A stretch of 25,000 nucleotides of DNA from Symbiodinium natans (lineage: Eukaryota; Sar; Dinophyceae; Suessiales; Symbiodiniaceae): contig CAJNDS010002768.1 of assembly GCA_905221605.1 (NCBI GenBank), forward strand, positions 1,092,096 to 1,117,095, read 5' to 3'. Both the position numbers and the translations under genes were made by a program. Shown piece after piece: positions 20,501 to 25,000 of the stretch (position 1 is the stretch's first letter; the number at the start of each line of letters is the position of its first letter). A model generated the notes under the pieces. The model searched no databases and was not told the origin of the DNA. It saw only the letters and a list, made by a program, of their open reading frames with translations.

Positions 20501-23500
20501 TGGGATTGCCTTGACTGCGTTCTGGGCACCTGTGAAATTGTCACCCTATACAGCTTCAATACTTTCGTGGGTACAGTCCGGACTTCACTATATCGAAAGG
20601 AACCCTACTACTAGTGAGACTAGCGTAGCGCCCAGGAGCATATAACTGCGCTTTGAAGGCTTGTGTGGGTTTATGTGGGATCCAAGTCTTATGTTGAGTC
20701 ATACGTGTCCGTACTTGCGTTCGGTCGAGCTATACAGTGCGTCCAGTCTTCGTAAACTTCCGAACTGAAGCCGAATGCCGCTTCAAGGAAGAGAAGTGGG
20801 GGCAGAGCTCACGGCTTACCCTTCTGCTGCCTCATGGCTACGTTCCTTGTCCACGGTGTTGGGTTAAGGGTCTTTGCAGAGTTTCTGATCAGAGTGTTTC
20901 AGGTATCCTTTACTGTCCTGCACCCTCCACCCTTAACCGCCATAAGCTTACTAGCAGTTGCTAGCATGATGCGAGGCTCCAAGCAGGATGGACTGCAAAT
21001 TCTGATCATACAGTTGCCAATCCCTTCTCCATGGTGTGACTGACTGCGCGTCTGTTTGTCTGTGCTTTGGGGGTGGCAATCGCGCGTTGGGATCCCCAAA
21101 GCAGCATGTGGTGAATTGAGCTCTACTTTGGGTTTAGCTTTGTCAGGTGTGTGGCTTGACCTTTGCCCCCCACCCGCAAGGGACTGGGTTGGAGTTAGTT
21201 GGCATCGAATACTGGATCTCGATTTAAATTAGATTAGGAGCCAATTCCAGCTGAGGGTTCAGGGATCTAGACGAATGTAAGCCTCCCTTTCGACCTCCTT
21301 TAACCACGCGGCTTGAACCATACTGGTTCCGTTGAGGCTTTGGCTTGGTTCAGGGTCTTGGGGTCGGCTGAATCCCCTGACGCTGTTCAATCTCTTGATA
21401 GGGTTAGACAATAAGTTAGCGATTGAAAAGAACTGGTGAACGAATGTACGCAATATTACTATTATTACGAGTGTGAAAGGAACACATGACTTACTATAAA
21501 GAAGGCGAGTAAAATGAAGATAATGCCAAGAGACGCCCATGTTGTACGTTAAAGGGCTTATGATGAACGGCCCTGTGCTTACATCGCTCAATCTCATAAT
21601 AATACTAATTTCGCTTTCTTATAATAGTATGAGCGTGAGAAACAAGACACAAGAAAATAATAAAGTTTACGAGCGGTCTAGCGATTTTTCCTTTAATAAT
21701 CTGGAAATTGTACTATTATTATACGGGCATATGAACGAAAGAAACCTGGGATTTTTCATTTAATATTTCGTTCATATAATTTTGTTCGAACCCTTCTCAG
21801 GTGATGGCTTGGTGTTAGCGGTCGAGACAGACTTTGAGTAGGGCTCTATCGAAATCCTACCCAGACCTTTCAGAGACTGGGGCTCGAATAGGATCGGATC
21901 CACAAATTCGGCCCCCCACGCCCAGGCCTTGACAGTAACTGACAGTGACACCCCCTAGCCTTCGAAAGCAAGCGGAGATGCCGCAAAAAAACCCAAAGTC
22001 GAGGATGGCCAGGGTCCCAACCATAGCAGTGCGCGCCTGGAACGCTTCCTGCCCCTGGGATTCCCGCCCTTTACGGGTTTGGTGTAGTGCTGGCATTAGG
22101 AGTTGAGCAGTGTTTAGGGGACATTTAGGGTATGCAGAGGTATTTTCCGGAGTTCGGGGATGCTTGTGGGTGTTCTGGGCGCATTCATGTGCAGGAGTAC
22201 GATTTCCTTGAGGAGCGCTGTGGGCATAGATAGGTTTAGGACATCGCAACTATCAAGAGGGGATTTCTCGCAGCTGCAAGGTGTAACAAAGGGCTGTGTC
22301 TTTTTGTACTTTGAAATGGCAAATCCCAAGCGATGATGTAAAGCTAGTGGGCTAGAGTGGCACGAGTTGCGCCCAGGCCAGGATACATGGGCTGCATGCT
22401 CGCAACCGCCACAATCCAGCATAGCGTGAATCCGTGCATTGTGTTGAGATGTGTGAGACACATGTCTGCCATAGGGTCATCGAACCTAATCTTAGCCAAA
22501 AGGCTCCCACTGTAAGCCCGTAAGCCTTCAAATTCGAAATCCCCAGCCCGGCCTTTTACCGAGGCAGCTTACCAACGACGATCCCAACCACCTGCCGGGC
22601 AATTCGCCTGAGGACCTGCCGCGAGCATTGTTGAGCATGTCGAGCTTCATGTTGCAGCGTCGCTGTGGCAGTTAAGCTGCGGGGGCCAGTGTCTATCTGA
22701 TCTCGGCAAGCAGTGTCGACAGTCTTGGTGTACATGTATGTCTTTATGCCTACATTGGCAAAGTGTCCCAGAGTGTCCCAGTCTCCTGCGTGAGTCACCT
22801 CTGGACAGGGCTCTGTGTCAGAGATTTCAAGCAGCAGCCTGAGCGGCATGTAGCAAAGAAGCCCCTCCGTTGGCCACAAAAAGCCCTGCAAAAGAGCAAT
22901 ACTGTCATGTTGACATGTCGAAAAGCCACGGTGCATGTCTGTATGTCATGGAAGTTCGATGATGTTACCATCCTCATCCCTATTGCAAGCCCAGTGTGCG
23001 CCCAGTGTGCACAGAGTAACAGCTAACAGCTCGAACCAAACCTTCGCCTTGGGAGGAGCTGCGGGACATCGAGCGCGCCTTCGATATTCTGGATGCTGAT
23101 GGTGCTGGCATCCTCGAGGCTTCTGAGCTCGGGAACCCCGTGGGAACTCCGTGGAAACTCCGTGGAAACTCCACGGTTGCTGGCCAAGGGCCAAGGGGCC
23201 CCACATGGCCTTTTCAAAAGACAAATAGGAGCACTGGATACGTGGATATTCGCCAAACATTCCATTGTGCCAGGAGGGCGCCGTCAAGAGCTACATGGAG
23301 AGGTTGCCGGCTTTCCAGTCCCGCGAGTTCGAAGACGAAGCCTGTTTATGACTGATTGCGACTGTTTGCGTTGACTTCTTGCTGAGATGCGCTCTTCTTT
23401 TTTGTCCAAAATGGCCGATTCAGAGCCCAACTGCTGCCACTGCTGCCCCGATTCCGGCCAAGGCCGACTTCCGCTTTGCACGACATTTGCTCTGCTGAGT

Positions 23501-24999
23501 AAGGGGGCTGATGTACGGGGGTTTTGTGAGAGCAGGGCGCAGCGGATTGTTTTGTCTCCCATGAGGAGTGGGAGCTCTGGCTGAAGGTCGCCCGGAACAT
23601 GAACCCAGAGGCGCACCATGGCGCACCCCCCCCCCCCCCCAAAAAAAAAAATGAAAACTATACACATTCCTACACATACTCCTACACCTTTCTTTACCCT
23701 CCTGTCTGGTGCCCGTTTCTGTCAGACTGTACAGCTTCAGCGATGCGAACTCGTCCCACAGGCCACGGGCATCACTCGGAGAGACTGGCGGATGATCATG
23801 CAACTCGTACAAAATGAGTTGGCAGGTTGAGGCCATTACAGATCTCCCGCGGTTTCCTGGGATTTCGTGAGCCACTCAGGGCGGGCTCGAATTTTTTAGG
23901 TTCGGGGATGTTCGGGGCAGAGTGTTGGAGAAAGCAATTGAATCCCCATCGCTTGGCGGTGATATCATCGGCTCAGAATGCAGTTACTTTCTATCGTTTT
24001 GCAAAGTTCAAGTCTCAGATGCGCTGCTCGAGCTGCGCTGAGCTCAGGCATTTGCTGACTTGAAGTATTTTTCTCACCGCATCTGTTCTAATCTTAGGCT
24101 CAGCATGACTTGCACATGAGAAAGTGCATTCCCCCCCCCTATCAATAGGTATCTGGGGGGGGGGGTACTTAGGTCCCCGCCTATTTTGGGTAGTTCCGGC
24201 GGCCTATTCTGGAGACAGTGGGGGGGGGGTCAGAAAATAGGCCGCGAGCAACATGTATCAGGTGTACCTCTATCTCTCTCGCCATGACCTCTTCCATGAC
24301 CTCTTTGATTCATGTTTAAGATGTGTTGGTGTCATGTGCCAAAACTCCAGCGAGCCGGGCCCGAGGCTCTGGGTGAATTTGAAAAAGAAAGGGCACTCCG
24401 TTTTGGCAACATTATGCCTGCCGAAGAGACTCCCCAACCCCCCCCTAACATGAGGCACAAGACAGAATAGGCAGCGACCTATTTCCGCATACCCCCCCCC
24501 CCCCGGGGGACTACCCCCCCCCCCCATTGGGGGGGGGAATGAAAGTGCACATGAGAGTGCAAGTGCAAGGCAGCAGCTCTACCGCCGCAATGCCGAGAAG
24601 GTGTGCGCGTGTGTGCGTGTGTGTGCGTGTGAGACCTCTCTCTCTCTCTCACTCTCTTTGTGCGTGTGTCGGTTTTGGTCTTAGCATGCTTGTGGCAAGG
24701 CCAGCATCTTGGTCACAGATGCGCAGCTATTGAGTGCATGAGAGGACACCAACATCTTTGTGCTGAATGTCACCACCCCCGCACAGTACTTCCATGCCAC
24801 TTGGTCATCATAGGGGCAGCGGCTGCGAATCCCCACTTCGGTTGTGCTCTTGTCTTGAACCTTGGAAAGCATATGAAAGCATCATAAGACACCCACCGTC
24901 AGAAACCCTTGATAGAGAGGCAAAGAAATGGCTAATCACCAGTGCCTTTGACTGCCTGCATATTGAGAAAACTCTTAGCTGCGAACCGGGAGGTCCTCC
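10011..24999 (+). CDS. OGDH: 2-oxoglutarate dehydrogenase E1 component, about 36 exons placed, 5' uncertain and 3' partial
   Basis: E1o decarboxylates 2-oxoglutarate with thiamine diphosphate and passes the succinyl group to the E2 lipoyl domain of the mitochondrial complex (TCA cycle). The gene is recognised from conserved E1o motifs in their exact order: WFGLDGSE, MGMPHRG, RLNILANIL, KYHTG, NPSHLE, LHGDAAFAG, LPGYGTGGTVHV, NNQVGYTT, PIIHVNADDVEAV, AAEWRADF, GHNETDRP, VDFATA, LAFCSILL, AQFGDFANCAQ, KWGQSSRLTLLLPHGY, GPNHSSARLERF, NDDPNHLPG and NVTTPAQYFH. GDAAFAG with NNQ is the thiamine-diphosphate/magnesium motif. Codon phases agree at nearly every join. Exons are listed in the block features below. 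The segment equivalent to RLSGQDVERGTFSHRH was not found. The N-terminus and the last third of the C-terminal domain are outside what I could place. The gene symbol is by homology; exon ends are predictions. Confidence 0.9.
12667..14046 (+). CDS. OGDH: OGDH exons, block B (thiamine-diphosphate/Mg motif)
   Basis: Exons: 12667(?)-12744 (VVTITPNPSHLE, then VVLGKVRALQ; donor GC), 12993-13014 (DSEASGR, 22 nt; GT), 13163-13232 (GPRIVLHGDAAFAGSGMAFE; GC), 13441-13486 (LSELPGYGTGGTVHV; GC), 13549-13590 (VLNNQVGYTTTPNE; GT), 13723-13758 (GRSAAHPSDVAK; GC), 13988-14046 (ALDVPIIHVNADDVEAVDR; GT). The GDAAFAG Asp (13189-13191) and NNQ Asn codons (13555-13560) are the metal/diphosphate ligands expected in this family. 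Across the joins 13232/13441, 13486/13549, 13590/13723 and 13758/13988 the spliced protein aligns with human OGDH without gaps. A good alternative acceptor/donor pair at 13287-13312 lies inside intron 13233-13440 and is probably unused. Confidence 0.88.
14141..14182. repeat. ATC/TCA trinucleotide microsatellite
   Basis: Imperfect ATC repeats (ATCATCATCATCACC and on) inside the OGDH intron 14047-14665. Confidence 0.9.
14405..14500 (+). repeat. (CAG)32 repeat in an OGDH intron
   Basis: Ninety-six bases of uninterrupted CAG, flanked on the left by GCTGCCGCTG and GCGGCGGCGG variants (about 14352-14404). All frames through it look like polyglutamine, polyalanine or polyserine proteins. However, it lies between the OGDH exons ending at 14046 and starting at 14666, so it should be spliced out. 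Confidence 0.95.
14666..16448 (+). CDS. OGDH: OGDH exons, block C
   Basis: Exons: 14666-14717 (FGLAAEWRADFQRDVVI; next bases GAGCCT, so a GA donor), 14967-14986 (DLVGYR; GC), 15492-15543 (FGHNETDRPDVFHPLSY; GT), 16017-16034 (VYLNEQ, 18 nt; GC; weak), 16109-16165 (VTKIYAAALAREGVVSESE; GT), 16386-16448 (EMREAIWSNLDAEFLHKDR; GC or GA, end uncertain). They match human [30 protein letters not shown], then QKYAELLVSQGVV, in order. The split Arg codon at 14985-14986/15492 and the split Ala codon at 14045-14046/14666 restore perfectly. GHNE is a conserved catalytic-region motif. A 10-base tandem duplication (ATCTGGA) lies within the last exon. Confidence 0.8.
17141..18263 (+). CDS. OGDH: OGDH exons, block D (transketolase-like middle)
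   Basis: Exons: 17141-17186 (VKGVTGVPLETLRRI; donor GC), 17274-17288 (GNIPA, 15 nt; GC; weak), 17773-17794 (VEKLLQK; GC), 17875-17921 (RAMFGPGGRVDFATA; GT), 18230-18263 (EQLAFCSILLH; GT). They correspond to human TGLTEDILTHIGN, LSRILKTRGEMVKNRTVDWALA and EYMAFGSLL. The acceptor before 17875 (CTTTCCCGCACAG) is unusually strong. About 50 residues between block C and 17141, and about ten residues before 17773, are unaccounted for; further micro-exons are probably hidden there. A GTGAGC after 18290 is an alternative donor for the last exon, but the longer reading loses similarity. Confidence 0.68.
17396..17513 (+). repeat. Pyrimidine tract with (CT)n core
   Basis: Almost pure C/T with long CT dinucleotide runs (core 17443-17502), interrupted by CCCTC units. 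It lies in the OGDH intron region before 17773. Confidence 0.92.
18621..18650 (+). repeat. 10-bp tandem repeat, three copies
   Basis: CCCTAGAAAC, GCCTAGAAAC and GCCTGGAAAA in direct succession. Confidence 0.85.
19162..19187 (+). repeat. C26 homopolymer
   Basis: Twenty-six consecutive C inside an OGDH intron. Length may be unreliable in assembly. Confidence 0.9.
19489..22050 (+). CDS. OGDH: OGDH exons, block E (pyrimidine-binding domain)
   Basis: Exons: 19489-19549 (AFSACLRDRQANFYAYNSP; donor GT), 19896-19927 (SEAAALAFEY; GC), 20129-20169 (YSLGDEDALVCWE; GC), 20239-20271 (AQFGDFANCAQ; GC), 20449-20478 (AVIDEFIVSG; GC), 20788-20841 (EEKWGQSSRLTLLLPHGY; GT), 22004-22050 (DGQGPNHSSARLERF; GC). 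All joins keep codon phase, and the spliced reading follows human NSSLSEYGVLGFELG, ALVLWEAQFGDF and [23 protein letters not shown] residue by residue. This is the best-conserved part of the gene and by itself proves the family. The acceptor at 19481-19488 (TGTTTCAG) is strong. Intron 20842-22003 is the longest (1.16 kb) and contains the A+T-rich island. Confidence 0.92.
21400..21790. other. A+T-rich island with inverted repeat inside OGDH intron
   Basis: Base composition changes sharply from the G+C-balanced surroundings to strongly A+T-rich sequence (for example AATATTACTATTATTACG). It contains a perfect 12-base inverted repeat, ATATGAACGAAA (21729-21740) and TTTCGTTCATAT (21766-21777), with a 25-base loop. 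GAACGAA also occurs near 21439. ORFs here (for example 21539-21763 plus) resemble no protein I know. Candidates are an organelle-DNA insertion or a small foldback element; neither is shown. Confidence 0.7.
22489..22504 (-). other. 16-nt match to the 5' end of U2 snRNA
   Basis: The minus strand reads GCCTTTTGGCTAAGAT, identical to stem I and following bases of U2 snRNA (GGCCUUUUGGCUAAGAUC). Similarity stops on both sides, and the branch-site-pairing GUAGUA is absent, so this is not a functional U2 gene. It lies 60 bases upstream of an OGDH acceptor. In the plus direction TAGCCAAAAGGC also resembles a pol III A-box, with ATTCGAAATCC 40 bases on, so a tRNA-derived repeat is an alternative. Confidence 0.4.
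22564..23825 (+). CDS. OGDH: OGDH exons, block F: EF-hand insertion
   Basis: Exons: 22564-22670 (QLTNDDPNHLPGNSPEDLPR and on; donor GT), 23030-23139 (WEELRDIERAFDILDADGAG, then ILEASELGNP; GT), 23274-23343 (EGAVKSYMERLPAFQSREFE; GT), 23543-23610 (DCFVSHEEWELWLKVARNMN; GC), 23762-23825 (ATGITRRDWRMIMQLVQNEL; GT). NDDPNHLPG matches human NDDPDVLP, but what follows is not in the human enzyme. Codons 23092-23127 form a complete 12-residue EF-hand loop, D-A-D-G-A-G-I-L-E-A-S-E, preceded by the helix ERAFDIL. NMNPEATGITRRDWRMIM looks like a partner EF-hand one residue short. Phases 1/2, 0/0, 1/2 and 0/0 agree. An in-frame TGA at 23828-23830 would end a separate small gene here, but the next exon fits the phase and resumes E1o. 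Confidence 0.8.
23138..23170 (+). repeat. 11-bp tandem repeat, three copies, at an OGDH splice donor
   Basis: CCGTGGGAACT, CCGTGGAAACT and CCGTGGAAACT. The first copy contains the predicted exon end (23139) and its GT donor, so two further identical-looking donors follow at 11-base spacing. Confidence 0.88.
23626..23651 (+). repeat. C15-A11 tract
   Basis: Fifteen C followed directly by eleven A, just after the exon ending at 23610. Confidence 0.92.
24131..24244. repeat. G/C-tract and inverted-repeat cluster
   Basis: C9 and G10 tracts flank CTATCAATAGG, then CGGCCTATTCTG (24200-24211) faces CAGAAAATAGGCCG (24231-24244) across a G10-containing loop. The same AATAGGC word recurs inverted near 24460. 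A foldback structure is possible. Confidence 0.65.
24492..24537. repeat. Alternating C- and G-homopolymers
   Basis: C13G5 then C12-ATT-G9, which can fold as a hairpin. Intronic in the OGDH model (intron 23826-24742). Confidence 0.85.
24601..24670 (+). repeat. (GT)n then (CT)n microsatellite
   Basis: GTGTGCGTGT-type repeats followed by CTCTCTCTCTCTCAC, inside the last complete OGDH intron. Confidence 0.9.
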
Positions 25000-25000
25000 G
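24743..25000 (+). CDS. OGDH: OGDH exons, block G (start of C-terminal domain, continues off the edge)
   Basis: Exon 24743-24795 reads DTNIFVLNVTTPAQYFH, matching NWVVVNCSTPGNFFH of human OGDH. It joins the previous exon's single base (23825) with AG to give a Glu codon; its donor is GC. A candidate next exon starts at 24979 after CTCTTAG and reads LRTG, where LRRQ is expected; this is weak and runs into the window edge. The rest of the C-terminal domain must lie to the right. Confidence 0.8.

Noticed and set aside
23762-23830. Exon ending in the in-frame TGA as the last exon of a separate small EF-hand gene
   Set aside because: The GT donor at 23826 leaves one base that completes a Glu codon with the exon at 24743, where E1o homology resumes. 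Not completely excluded.
1-25000. Dinoflagellate spliced-leader relics, rRNA genes, CRISPR arrays
   Set aside because: I looked for the spliced-leader core, conserved rRNA words and regularly spaced repeats and saw none.

Overview
This window looks like nuclear DNA of a dinoflagellate, most likely a Symbiodiniaceae-type alga; the genus cannot be fixed from the sequence. Three things point there. It carries a retroelement in which a C5-cytosine DNA methyltransferase sits upstream of reverse transcriptase and RNase H, an arrangement known from dinoflagellates. It contains a gene cut into dozens of tiny exons whose introns mostly begin with GC, some with GT and at least one apparently with GA, and end with AG. 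Homopolymer and microsatellite tracts are abundant.

Layout. About 1-7.65 kb is retroelement debris. Bases 3-3286 hold a methyltransferase - reverse transcriptase - RNase H element, nearly full length but frameshifted. A pair of ~155-bp direct repeats (3339-3495 and 3657-3806) lies just downstream. A second, unrelated reverse transcriptase relic occupies 3902-4919, and an unresolved stretch runs to about 5.68 kb. A Ty1/copia-like relic (5678-7654) has integrase and RNase H regions but has lost its reverse transcriptase core. Bases 7.66-9.36 kb are spacer with a 22-bp tandem repeat, a GAC microsatellite, a possible tRNA-derived relic and one doubtful minus-strand exon.

From about 9.4 kb (certainly from 10.0 kb) to the right edge, the plus strand is one gene: the E1 component of 2-oxoglutarate dehydrogenase (OGDH, thiamine-diphosphate dependent, TCA cycle, mitochondrial). 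It is invisible as a long ORF because its exons are only about 15-110 nt. I could place some 36 exons by matching conserved E1o motifs in their proper order, with codon phases that agree across the joins. The long ORFs in this region, including the polyglutamine/polyalanine frames at 14.4 kb, are intronic artefacts.

The most unusual feature is an insertion in this enzyme. Between the conserved NDDPNHLPG segment and the NVTTPAQYFH segment, where human OGDH has about 20 residues, five exons (22564-23825) encode roughly 110 extra residues. These include one canonical EF-hand loop and a second degenerate one, so this E1o may carry its own calcium-sensing module. Other notable points are short direct repeats at intron borders, many ~10-bp tandem duplications (two of them triplicated at splice sites), an A+T-rich island inside an intron, and a 16-nt match to the 5' end of U2 snRNA.
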